From NCBI GenBank assembly GCA_902596925.1, contig CACJVT010000001.1, forward strand, positions 124,001-188,000: 64,000 nt of DNA, written 5' to 3'. Positions 9,588 to 18,814 of the stretch are shown here, in pieces (the stretch's first letter is position 1; every line of letters starts with the position of its first letter). Both the position numbers and the translations under genes were made by a program. The stretch comes from an uncultured Pelagibacteraceae bacterium. GTDB lineage: Bacteria; Pseudomonadota; Alphaproteobacteria; Pelagibacterales; Pelagibacteraceae. The notes under the pieces were generated by a model. It was not told the origin of the DNA, did not search any database, and saw only the letters and a list, made by a program, of their open reading frames with translations.

Positions 9588-10292
9588 TTACTTAGTTATT
9601 TTTTTAAGTAAAGTAAGATTCATGCTTTGATTTAGTGGAAGTTTAGACGATTTTGTTGCTTTAATGCCTTTAACCAATGGGTTTGTTTTTTTTGCAAATT
9701 TATAAACGGATTGTGTTTTGCCACCGATATTAAGGATTCCTTTTTTGGAAATAACTTTGGGTAATATTTTTACAAGATCTTCATGGAAAATAAAATTAGT
9801 TTTTAAATTAGTATATGCTTTTTTATAAGCGAACGGTTTTTCAGTCATAGTAATTCTTAAAATAAGAGAGTTAGAATACATTTTTACAGCACACTCGCCA
9901 CCCAATTTAGACAACCCATAATTATTAAATGGCTTTACTGGGTCAGTTTCTTTATAATTCCCTTTTTTTCCTTCATAAACGTATCCAGTAGAAAAATAAA
10001 TAAGTTTGATATTATTTTTTTTGCATACTTTAACGATATTACATGTTCCAATTATATTTAAATCAATACTTTTTGAAATATCTTTATCATGAATATTCAT
10101 TGGTCTAGATAATCCAGCAGTGTGAAGAATAATTGTTGGTTTTTCTTTTTTAATACATCTATTTATTGAGTCTTTATTCAAAATATCTAATTCTTTCCTT
10201 GTCTTAAAAACAAGAGCTAATTTTTTATTTTTCTTTTTTAATATCTTTGCAAATCTACCTTCACCTCCTGTAACAAGAATTTTAATTGTCAT
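9588..10292 (-). CDS. Short NAD-dependent epimerase/dehydratase, dTDP-4-dehydrorhamnose reductase-like
   Basis: ILVTGGEGRFAKIL, YGLSKLGGE (YxxxK); last gene of a dTDP-sugar cluster; 234 aa. Confidence 0.7.
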   Translation of the reverse strand: MTIKILVTGGEGRFAKILKKKNKKLALVFKTRKELDILNKDSINRCIKKEKPTIILHTAGLSRPMNIHDKDISKSIDLNIIGTCNIVKVCKKNNIKLIYFSTGYVYEGKKGNYKETDPVKPFNNYGLSKLGGECAVKMYSNSLILRITMTEKPFAYKKAYTNLKTNFIFHEDLVKILPKVISKKGILNIGGKTQSVYKFAKKTNPLVKGIKATKSSKLPLNQSMNLTLLKKITK

Positions 10293-10813
10293 TTAATTTT
10301 GTCTTTAAATTCTTTAAAGCTTAAATTCTTTCTATCTTTATTTGATATAATTGGATTTTTAATAGGCCAATTTATTTTTAAATCTTTATCATTATATTTA
10401 ATTCCTATTTCATGTCTCTTATTTCTGTATTTTGTGCAACTATAAACAACATAATTTTCTTTTGATAATGCGCAAAATCCATGAGCAAATCCAGGAGGAA
10501 TAAAAATAGATCTTGAATTTTTCTCACTTAGAATTACAGACATACTTTTTCCATAGGTCTTTGACTTTTTTCTTAAATCAATCACAACATCAAATATTTT
10601 TCCTTTAATTACACTAATAAATTTACCTTGTGCATTTCTTGTTTGAAGATGAAGACCTCTAATTACATTCTTTTTAGAAAAAGACATGACCAAAAAAGGA
10701 AATTTTTTCTTTAACTTTTTTTCTAAAAGTAATTCTTTAAAATAACCCCTCCTATCTTTAAAAGATTTATTATTTATTATAATTAAATCTTTAAATTTTG
10801 TTTTTTCTATCAT
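10289..10813 (-). CDS. rfbC: dTDP-4-dehydrorhamnose 3,5-epimerase
   Basis: FKDRRGYFKELL, NVIRGLHLQ, IFIPPGFAHGFCAL motifs. Confidence 0.92.
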   Translation of the reverse strand: MIEKTKFKDLIIINNKSFKDRRGYFKELLLEKKLKKKFPFLVMSFSKKNVIRGLHLQTRNAQGKFISVIKGKIFDVVIDLRKKSKTYGKSMSVILSEKNSRSIFIPPGFAHGFCALSKENYVVYSCTKYRNKRHEIGIKYNDKDLKINWPIKNPIISNKDRKNLSFKEFKDKIK

Positions 10814-11682
10814 TAAATCAGTTTTTTTAAGTAAGATGAGTATTCACAATTACCATAAAAACTAATTGCGTCTTTCAAGTCTTTTTTGTTAATCCACCTA
10901 TTTAGTAAAGCGATTTCCTCAATACATGCTATTTTAAAACCTTGTCTATTTTCTACTGCTTGAACAAAAGCAGATGTTTTATAATAATCACTTATTGATC
11001 CTGTATCTAACCAAGCACCACCACGTCCAATAAATTCTGCTGATAGTTTTTTATTTTTTTTGTATTGATTTATTAAGTCTATTATTTCTAACTCACCCCT
11101 TTTAGATGGTTTGAGTTTTTTTGCATAATTCACAACTTTTTTATCAAAGAAATAGAGACCAGTAATAGCATAATTTGAAATAAATTTTTTTGGTTTCTCA
11201 ATTATTTTTAAAATATTTTTATTTTTGTTATTTATCTTTGCAACGCCAAATAATTCTGGATTTTTAACACTATGTAGAACTACTTTAGCCCCTGTTTTTA
11301 ACTTAGCACAACCTGTTAATAATTTTGATAAGTTTTGGCCGTAGAAAAAATTATCTCCTAAAATCATGGCAGTATTTGAGTTGTTTATAAATTTTTCACC
11401 AAGTATAAATGCATCAGGTAAACCTCTTGGCTTATCTTGTTCTTTAAATTCAATATTAATTCCTAAATTTTTTTTATCTGGAAATAGTTTCTTGTATTGA
11501 TTGAGTTGACCTTTGTTTACTATAATTAATATATCTCTAATTTTTGCTAACATCAAAATTGATAAAGGATAATAAATTAGCGGTTTATCATAAATAGGAA
11601 GCAGTTGTTTATTTACTGCTTTAGTTAGTGGACTCATTCTAGTACCCATCCCACCTGCTAATATAATTCCTTTTTTAATCAT
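10813..11682 (-). CDS. rfbA: Glucose-1-phosphate thymidylyltransferase
   Basis: KGIILAGGMGTRMSPLTKAVNKQLLPIYDKPLIYYPLS; GRGGAWLDTGS. Confidence 0.95.
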   Translation of the reverse strand: MIKKGIILAGGMGTRMSPLTKAVNKQLLPIYDKPLIYYPLSILMLAKIRDILIIVNKGQLNQYKKLFPDKKNLGINIEFKEQDKPRGLPDAFILGEKFINNSNTAMILGDNFFYGQNLSKLLTGCAKLKTGAKVVLHSVKNPELFGVAKINNKNKNILKIIEKPKKFISNYAITGLYFFDKKVVNYAKKLKPSKRGELEIIDLINQYKKNKKLSAEFIGRGGAWLDTGSISDYYKTSAFVQAVENRQGFKIACIEEIALLNRWINKKDLKDAISFYGNCEYSSYLKKLI

Positions 11683-12692
11683 TTTTTTCCTAATCTTTTT
11701 GTAATATCTTTTTTTGATAAAGATTTATAGTAAAGTGGGTTATTTTTATACCACTCAAATGTATACCTAATTCCATTTTTAAATGTTATTTTAGGCTTCC
11801 ATTTTAATTTTTTCATAATCTTATTACTGTTAAGTGCATATCTAGTATCGTGACCAGGTCTATCTTTAACAAATAAAATTTTAACTTTTTTATTTATTTT
11901 TTTTTCATTTTTTGCAAGATCAAATAAATACTTACACACATCAAGATTTGTTAAATTTTTATTAGAACCAATGTTGTAAAATTCACCAATCTTCCCTTTC
12001 ATAAATACTTTGATTAATGCATCACAGTGATCTTTAACGTATATCCACTCTCTGGAATTTGTTCCTTTGCCATAAATTGGTAAAGGCTTGTTGTGAATAA
12101 TATTGTAAATTAGTTTTGGGATTAATTTCTCCGGGTGTTGTTTTGGACCATAATTATTTGAGCAATTAGTTACGATTGCCGGCAATTTATAAGTTCTTAT
12201 ATATGAATTTACCAAATGATCAGAAGAAGCTTTGCTTGCAGCATAAGGAGAACTTGGTTGGTATGGATAATTCTCGCTAGTCCTACCTTTCAAAACATCT
12301 CCATAAACCTCATCAGTAGAAATGTGAATTAATTTTGATTTATTTTTTTTTGTAAAATTTTTAAAACATTCAAGTAAGTTATACACCCCCACAATATTAC
12401 TTTGAATAAAGCTATTCGGATTGTCTATTGATCTATCAACATGAGTTTCAGCAGCTAAATTAAAAATACCAGAGGGTCTATATTTTGAAAAAATTTTACC
12501 AATTTTATGATTTCCAATATCAAGTTTAATAAATTTATATTTTCTTGATTTTTTAAATTCTTTGGTATTATAAAAATTTGATGAATAAGTGACTTTGTCT
12601 ATATTAATAACGTAAAAATTTTTTTTTAGTAATAATTCAACTAGATTACTCCCAATAAATCCCAGACCGCCTGTAACTATGACTTTTTTCAT
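11679..12692 (-). CDS. rfbB: dTDP-glucose 4,6-dehydratase
   Basis: VTGGLGFIGSNLVELL, HISTDEVYGD, SPYAASKASSDHL, NCSNNYGPKQHPEKLIP. Confidence 0.95.
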   Translation of the reverse strand: MKKVIVTGGLGFIGSNLVELLLKKNFYVINIDKVTYSSNFYNTKEFKKSRKYKFIKLDIGNHKIGKIFSKYRPSGIFNLAAETHVDRSIDNPNSFIQSNIVGVYNLLECFKNFTKKNKSKLIHISTDEVYGDVLKGRTSENYPYQPSSPYAASKASSDHLVNSYIRTYKLPAIVTNCSNNYGPKQHPEKLIPKLIYNIIHNKPLPIYGKGTNSREWIYVKDHCDALIKVFMKGKIGEFYNIGSNKNLTNLDVCKYLFDLAKNEKKINKKVKILFVKDRPGHDTRYALNSNKIMKKLKWKPKITFKNGIRYTFEWYKNNPLYYKSLSKKDITKRLGKK

Positions 12693-12746
12693 TTTTTGAT
12701 TTTTACATTAAAAATAAATTTTAGTATAGTCGAGTATATATATATT

Positions 12747-13619
12747 ATGTCAATAACTAGGCAAAATCTCTCAGTGATTATAGTAAATTATAAAAGTGAG
12801 TATGTCATTGAAAATTGTATAAATTCTATTGATAACGAAATAGAGATAATCGTAATTGATAATTCAGATGATGATGTCTTAAAAAAAAAAATTGAATCAA
12901 AATATAAAAATGTAAAATATTTTTTATCAAAAAAAAATTTGGGTATGGGTGCAGCAAATAATTTAGGTATCAAAAAAATTAATAGAGATTTTGCATTTAT
13001 TTTGAACCCAGATGTGACTTTGGAGAGTAATTCTATTAACGAGATATTCATTGCATCCAAAGAAATTGATAATTTTGGGATTATTGCTCCTCTTTCAAAT
13101 AAAGATCAGTACCCAAATTATATTTTAAAAAGAGGTCATAATTTTGATCCAGTCAAACCTTTTAAAGTCAAAAGTGTCGATGGTTACGCAATGATATTAA
13201 ATCTAAAAAAACTGAAAAAGATTGATAATTTTAATTTTTTTGACGAAAATTTTTTTTTATACTTAGAAAATGAAGATTTGTGTAAGAGGTTAATTGAAAT
13301 AAACGAAGAGATTTACGTAATTCCAAAATCAAAAATTGATCATCTAGGAGGAAAAGCCGTTGATCCAAAATATAGAAATGAAATTGAATACCTAAGAAAT
13401 TGGCATTGGATGTGGTCAAAATTTTATTTTAACAAAAAACATTATGGTTACGCGATAGCTGTATTAAAGATATTCAAAAATTTAATTTCTGCAAAAATTA
13501 AATTTTTTTATTACTTAATTACATTAAATACTTTTAAAAGAAAAATCTATCAGATGAGATTATTAGGATTGATAAGTTCTATGATAGGGAAAAATTCTTA
13601 TTATAGGCCTAAAATTTAA
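12747..13619 (+). CDS. Glycosyltransferase family 2
   Basis: LSVIIVNYKSEYVIENCINSI...VIDNSDDD...NLGMGAANNLGI...FAFILNPDV; start ATG at 12747 preferred. Confidence 0.85.
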   Translation: MSITRQNLSVIIVNYKSEYVIENCINSIDNEIEIIVIDNSDDDVLKKKIESKYKNVKYFLSKKNLGMGAANNLGIKKINRDFAFILNPDVTLESNSINEIFIASKEIDNFGIIAPLSNKDQYPNYILKRGHNFDPVKPFKVKSVDGYAMILNLKKLKKIDNFNFFDENFFLYLENEDLCKRLIEINEEIYVIPKSKIDHLGGKAVDPKYRNEIEYLRNWHWMWSKFYFNKKHYGYAIAVLKIFKNLISAKIKFFYYLITLNTFKRKIYQMRLLGLISSMIGKNSYYRPKI

Positions 13620-13623
13620 AAAA

Positions 13624-14151
13624 TTAGTGACCAGGAAATTCAATTAAGTTTTCTACTTGGTATCCTTTTTCAACTAGACCTTTTGAGCCATTTAAATCAA
13701 ATAGATTTATTACAAATATAAATCCAGCAACTTTACCCTTGGAGATTTCCACAAGCTTTGCTGCAGCATCTGCTGTACCACCAGTAGCAATCAAATCATC
13801 AATAATTAAAATAGAGTCTCCCTCACTTATAGAGTCTTTATGAACTTCTATTGTAGCTTTTCCATACTCTAATTCAAAATCCACAGAGTGTACATCAGCT
13901 GGTAATTTATCTTTTTTTCTTAACATTATAAATGGTTTTTTTAAGATATAGGAAACTGCTGACGCAAAAACAAACCCTCTAGACTCAATTGCTGCTATCT
14001 TATTAAATTTCATCTTTTTTGATCTTTCTATGATTTGATCAATAGTTTTTGAAAAAGCTTTCTCATTTTTAATAAGTGTTGTGATATCTCTAAATAAAAT
14101 ACCTTTTTTTGGGTAATCTGGGATAGATCTGATAAAGTCTTTTAAATTCAT
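13624..14151 (-). CDS. apt: Adenine phosphoribosyltransferase
   Basis: IRSIPDYPKKGILFRDITTL, AIESRGFVFASA, ILIIDDLIATGGTADAA. Confidence 0.95.
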   Translation of the reverse strand: MNLKDFIRSIPDYPKKGILFRDITTLIKNEKAFSKTIDQIIERSKKMKFNKIAAIESRGFVFASAVSYILKKPFIMLRKKDKLPADVHSVDFELEYGKATIEVHKDSISEGDSILIIDDLIATGGTADAAAKLVEISKGKVAGFIFVINLFDLNGSKGLVEKGYQVENLIEFPGH

Positions 14152-14192
14152 AAGAGTAAATTATAAAAGTATAATTAAATTAATTTTATAAC

Positions 14193-15065
14193 ATGACAAT
14201 AAATAAATTAGCAATTATTGGTGGAAGTGGTCTTTATGATGTTGAGGAGTTCAAAAATCGAGAATTATTAGATTTAACTACTCCTTGGGGAAAACCCTCA
14301 GACCAAATTTTAAAAACTAAATATAATAATAAAGAAGTTTACTTCTTACCTAGACATGGAAGAGGTCATTTTATTTCTCCTTCGAAAATAAATTTTAGAG
14401 CAAATATTGATGCTCTTAAACAGTTGGGTGTAACGGACATTGTATCAGTTTCAGCAGTTGGATCTTTAAAAGAAGATTTACCTCCAGGAAAATTTGTTAT
14501 TGTAGACCAATTCATTGATCGGACATTTGCAAGAGATAAAACATTTTTTGATGATGAAATTGTTGCTCACGTTTCTATGGCTCATCCAACATCTAATGGT
14601 TTGATGAATGCATGTGAAGAGGCAATAAAAAAAGAAAAAATTGATTATCAAAAAAATGGAACATATGTTGTGATGGAAGGACCACAATTTTCAACTCTAG
14701 CAGAGTCAAATTTATATAGATCATGGAAAGCAGATGTAATTGGCATGACCAATATGCCTGAGGCAAAACTAGCGAGGGAGGCAGAAATAAGATATGCATC
14801 TGTATCAATGGTCACAGACTATGATTGTTGGCATCCTGATCATGAAAACGTTGATGTTCAACAAGTTGTAAAAGTTTTATTAGGTAATGCTGCAAAAGCA
14901 AAAAATATGATTAAAAACTTAATAGATAACTTTGAAAATCACATTGATCCAAAAGATCCAACTAATAATTGTTTAGATGTTGCAATTATTACAGCACCCG
15001 AAAAAAGAACGAAAAAAACCATAGAAAAATTAAATACAGTAGCAGGAAGGGTATTAAAAAAATGA
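14193..15065 (+). CDS. mtnP: S-methyl-5'-thioadenosine phosphorylase
   Basis: LAIIGGSGLYDVEEF, FLPRHGRGHFISPSKINFRANIDALKQLGV, MEGPQFSTLAESNLYRSW, VIGMTNMPEAKLAREAEI. Confidence 0.95.
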   Translation: MTINKLAIIGGSGLYDVEEFKNRELLDLTTPWGKPSDQILKTKYNNKEVYFLPRHGRGHFISPSKINFRANIDALKQLGVTDIVSVSAVGSLKEDLPPGKFVIVDQFIDRTFARDKTFFDDEIVAHVSMAHPTSNGLMNACEEAIKKEKIDYQKNGTYVVMEGPQFSTLAESNLYRSWKADVIGMTNMPEAKLAREAEIRYASVSMVTDYDCWHPDHENVDVQQVVKVLLGNAAKAKNMIKNLIDNFENHIDPKDPTNNCLDVAIITAPEKRTKKTIEKLNTVAGRVLKK

Positions 15066-15991
15066 AAAAATTATTATTAATTCTAATATTTTTAACAGTC
15101 TCAAATACAGTTTACGCAAATGGAAAAATTTTAAAAAGTGGTTTTATTGACAAATCTTCCTCAGTTGAAGAGGGTATGGACGTTAAAGACCCAAAAAATA
15201 AGATTATAATTATTTACAATCATGGACAAAATAAAAATGATAAAGCAATAAAAAATGAATGCATTTGGGTTAGTCAAATAAGAAATCAAGCTTCACTGGT
15301 AGATATGGAAATAAATGGTAAAAAAATAATGGTTTATAACTTTTGTACTAACTACTTAGCTGGAGACATGTCACCAAAAAATTATTGGAAGTTTAAAGAA
15401 CCTTATGAAGGTATACATAAATTAGATAAAAGAATTGAAAAAAATTTAGAATTAGTAGATAAATTTGTGAAAATAGGTGTGCCTAGAAAACAGATTTTTA
15501 TATCAGGCCACTCTTGTGGTGGTCTATTAACTTTAATGTTATTGGCCGCTCATCCTGACAAAGTAGGTGGAGGTATATCATATATGCAAGCTTGTTATGG
15601 TAAACTCTCCAAAAAGTATAAAGTAAAAAAAGTTGGTCCTGAGGAGGCGCTTGCAAAATTTGCAAAAAAATACCCAGGGGGTGCTGAGCTAAGACAAAGA
15701 CAGATTAATAACATTAAAAAATCTAGCAATGTACCTGTTTTAGCTTTTACACATCCAAAAGATAACTATGAAGGTTTGTTATCTGATTGGTTAGAAGAAG
15801 TTCCAGGTGTTAAAAGAATTATCATTTCAGAAGATTTTAAAATAAATAAAAAAACTTGTGTAATGAAAGGAAAAGACTGGGAAGAAAATATTTCAAAACA
15901 AAAAAGTCCAGGTCACAAAATGAATCAGGGTGATTGTTTTCAATATTATAATCCGACAATTAAAGACTACATTGCCTCACGAATTAAATGA
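15062..15991 (+). CDS. Secreted alpha/beta hydrolase (dienelactone hydrolase-like)
   Basis: Signal peptide MKKLLLILIFLTVSNTVYANG; GHSCGG nucleophile elbow; 4 nt overlap with mtnP and with mtnA; start at 15062 preferred over ORF-track 14969. Confidence 0.75.
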   Translation: MKKLLLILIFLTVSNTVYANGKILKSGFIDKSSSVEEGMDVKDPKNKIIIIYNHGQNKNDKAIKNECIWVSQIRNQASLVDMEINGKKIMVYNFCTNYLAGDMSPKNYWKFKEPYEGIHKLDKRIEKNLELVDKFVKIGVPRKQIFISGHSCGGLLTLMLLAAHPDKVGGGISYMQACYGKLSKKYKVKKVGPEEALAKFAKKYPGGAELRQRQINNIKKSSNVPVLAFTHPKDNYEGLLSDWLEEVPGVKRIIISEDFKINKKTCVMKGKDWEENISKQKSPGHKMNQGDCFQYYNPTIKDYIASRIK

Positions 15992-17058
15992 GAATAGAAG
16001 GAAAAGAATATCGTACTATTTGGATTGAAAACAATGTTGTAAAAATAATTGATCAAACAAAACTTCCACACCAATTTATAATAAAGGACCTTAAAACAGT
16101 TAAAGATGCAATTAATGCAATTAAAGTAATGGAAGTAAGAGGTGCTCCTTTAATAGGTGCGACTGCTGCATACGGATTAGTTTTAGCAATAAGTGAAAAT
16201 AACGATCAGTCATTTTTAAATACTTCTGCAGAAAATTTAATTAACTCAAGACCAACAGCCATAAATTTAAAGTGGGCAGTTGATAGAATGATGAATAAAT
16301 TATCAGGTGTTAATAGCGATAAAATCTTAGAAATAGCTTTGAATGAAGCAAAAAATATATGTGAAGAGGATGTAAAATTTTGTGAAAACATAGGATTAAA
16401 TGGACTAAAAATTATTGAAGAAATTTATTATAAAAAAAAAGGCACAGTTAATATATTAACTCATTGTAATGCAGGTTGGCTTGCAACAATAAATTGGGGG
16501 ACTGCAACTTCTCCAATTTATCATGCACACAAAAAAGGAATTCCCGTCCATGTGTGGGCAGATGAAACCAGACCCAGAAATCAAGGAGCAAATCTAACTT
16601 CTTATGAATTAAACGAAGAAGGAATTAAAAACACAATCATTGCAGATAATACAGGTGGTATATTAATGCAAAGAGGTGAAGTTGATATATGCATTGTTGG
16701 AACAGACAGAACTCTAGCCAATGGAGATGTTTGCAATAAAGTTGGAACCTATCTTAAAGCATTGGCTGCCCATGATAATAAAATTCCTTTTTATGTTGCA
16801 CTACCAAGTTCAACAATTGATTGGAATATAAAAAACCATAAAGATATTCCAATTGAGGAGAGAAATTCAGATGAATTATCTCACGTTGAAGGTTTAGATG
16901 AAAAAGGAGATTTAAAGAAAATACAAATTTATCCAAAAAAAAGTAAAGCTATGAATTTAGCTTTTGATGTAACTCCGGCGAAATATGTTACAGGATTAAT
17001 TACAGAAAAAGGTGTATGTGAAGCATCAGAAAAAGGACTTAAAGAACTATTTAAATGA
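15988..17058 (+). CDS. mtnA: Methylthioribose-1-phosphate isomerase
   Basis: VMEVRGAPLIGATAAYGL, THCNAGWLATINWGTATSPIY, VWADETRPRNQGANLTSYEL, GTDRTLANGDVCNKVGTY. Confidence 0.95.
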   Translation: MRIEGKEYRTIWIENNVVKIIDQTKLPHQFIIKDLKTVKDAINAIKVMEVRGAPLIGATAAYGLVLAISENNDQSFLNTSAENLINSRPTAINLKWAVDRMMNKLSGVNSDKILEIALNEAKNICEEDVKFCENIGLNGLKIIEEIYYKKKGTVNILTHCNAGWLATINWGTATSPIYHAHKKGIPVHVWADETRPRNQGANLTSYELNEEGIKNTIIADNTGGILMQRGEVDICIVGTDRTLANGDVCNKVGTYLKALAAHDNKIPFYVALPSSTIDWNIKNHKDIPIEERNSDELSHVEGLDEKGDLKKIQIYPKKSKAMNLAFDVTPAKYVTGLITEKGVCEASEKGLKELFK

Positions 17059-17711
17059 AGAATTTAGATCAAAGAAATCAGATTATTGAATATTCTCTAA
17101 AATTGAATTCGACAAATCTTTCACCTCTAAGATCTGGTAATATATCATTGAGATGGATAGAGGATGATATAGAAGGATACTTAATTACTCCATCAGGAAA
17201 AAAATACGAAACATTAAAACCTGAAGATATTGTTTTTATGGGGTTAAATGAAGAAGAAGAAAAAAAGGACTCAACCAACAAACCATCATCAGAATGGAGA
17301 TTTCATCGAGATATTTATTTAAATAAAAAAGAAGCAAAGGCAATTGTTCATGCTCACTCTCCACACGCAACAGCTGTATCTTCACATGGGAAAACTATTC
17401 CACCATTTCATTACATGATTGCTCTTGCAGGAGGAGATGACATTAAATGTGCTGAATACGCGACTTTTGGAACTGAACAGTTATCTAAAAATGTAATCAG
17501 AGCTTTAGAAAATAGATCTGCTTGTTTGATGTCCAATCACGGCCAGGTTGCTTTTGGAAAAAATTTAGAGGATGCATTTGAACTTGCACAAGAGATAGAA
17601 AATATTTGTCATCAATACACTATTGCTTTAAAATTAGGCCAACCTAAGATTCTTTCATTTGAAGAAATGAAAAAAGTTTTAGATAAGGCTAAAAACTATA
17701 AAAAAGGGTAA
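17055..17711 (+). CDS. Class II aldolase/adducin family protein (candidate methylthioribulose-1-phosphate aldolase)
   Basis: SGNISLRW, PSSEWRFHRDIY, VHAHSPHATA, SNHGQVAFG metal/active-site motifs; 4 nt overlap with mtnA. Confidence 0.85.
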   Translation: MKNLDQRNQIIEYSLKLNSTNLSPLRSGNISLRWIEDDIEGYLITPSGKKYETLKPEDIVFMGLNEEEEKKDSTNKPSSEWRFHRDIYLNKKEAKAIVHAHSPHATAVSSHGKTIPPFHYMIALAGGDDIKCAEYATFGTEQLSKNVIRALENRSACLMSNHGQVAFGKNLEDAFELAQEIENICHQYTIALKLGQPKILSFEEMKKVLDKAKNYKKG

Positions 17712-17712
17712 G

Positions 17713-18753
17713 ATGATTAAAGTTGGGGAGCATATTACTTTAGATATTATAGGTACTACAAAAGAGTACGATCCTTCAGTCTATGAAAGAGTTATACATA
17801 AAATAGCTAAAGCAGCCAATGTAACTATTTTAAACATTTCTAAATATAAATTTGAACCTCAGGGCTTTACTATTTTAGCTTTATTGGCTGAAAGTCATAT
17901 TAGTTTTCATACATTTCCAGAAAATGGAATAATTAGTTTTGATTTTTTTACCTGCGGTAAAATAAGTCCATCAGTAGCAATTGATATTGTTAAAAAAGAA
18001 TTTGAACATAAAAGAATTGTTAAAAAAGAATTTAATAGAGATACCAGATCTCTTTACCATGATATTTATAGCTCACCTGGATTACAAAAATCTTATATTG
18101 TAAATGAAGTTTTAGAAGATTTTAAATCAAAAGTTGGTCAACACATTGAAATTTTAGAATTAGAACAATTTGGAAAATCTCTATTTATAGATGGTGAAAT
18201 ACAGGTAGCAGCATCAGATGAGCATTTATACAGTTCAACTTTTGTTGGAGCAGGTCTGAAGTTAAATAAAAAAAATGAAAGAGCAGCAATAATTGGAGGT
18301 GGTGATGGTGGTGTTGCAAGAGAATGCATTTCAAAAAAGTTTAATTTTATAGATTGGTATGAATTAGATCCAGAAGTTGTTGAAGTTTGTAATAAACATC
18401 TTGGTGATATAGGAAAAAAATCTACAGAAAAAAATTCTGTAAAATGTGTATGGGGTGATGCGTTCGAAAGTATAAAAACAGTAAACGAAGATACATACGA
18501 TCATATTTTCGTTGATTTAAATGATGATCAGTTTTGTATAGATCTTGCTGCTAAAAATATGGACTCTTTAGTGAGAATACTTAAACCTAAAGGAGTCATT
18601 ACTGCTCAGGTAGGAAGTCAAGATAAAAAACCTCTTCAAGTTGAAAATTGGTTGAATGTATTTAATCATCATTTTGGAAACACTAATTTATCCAGAGTTT
18701 ATATACCTAGTTTTGATTGTTCCTGGAATTTTTCTTCATCGATAAATCATTAA
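17713..18753 (+). CDS. S-adenosylmethionine decarboxylase - spermidine synthase (aminopropyltransferase) fusion
   Basis: N-terminal SpeD-like processing site ESHISFHTFPE and FFTCGK; C-terminal SpeE-like IDGEIQVAASDEHLYSS..IIGGGDGGVARE..DLNDD. Confidence 0.9.
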   Translation: MIKVGEHITLDIIGTTKEYDPSVYERVIHKIAKAANVTILNISKYKFEPQGFTILALLAESHISFHTFPENGIISFDFFTCGKISPSVAIDIVKKEFEHKRIVKKEFNRDTRSLYHDIYSSPGLQKSYIVNEVLEDFKSKVGQHIEILELEQFGKSLFIDGEIQVAASDEHLYSSTFVGAGLKLNKKNERAAIIGGGDGGVARECISKKFNFIDWYELDPEVVEVCNKHLGDIGKKSTEKNSVKCVWGDAFESIKTVNEDTYDHIFVDLNDDQFCIDLAAKNMDSLVRILKPKGVITAQVGSQDKKPLQVENWLNVFNHHFGNTNLSRVYIPSFDCSWNFSSSINH

Positions 18754-18814
18754 TTTTTTCTTTTTAATATCCACAATCTGTGAAATACTATTTTTTTTAT
18801 TAAAGGAGATAACA

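Noticed and set aside
12788-13419. Antisense ORFs in the GT2 gene
   Set aside because: Overlap a clear glycosyltransferase CDS; no independent support.
14478-14808. Antisense ORFs in mtnP
   Set aside because: Entirely within conserved mtnP coding sequence.
18754-18814. Riboswitch upstream of the ABC binding protein
   Set aside because: Only ~60 nt, U-rich with an SD; no evident structured aptamer.
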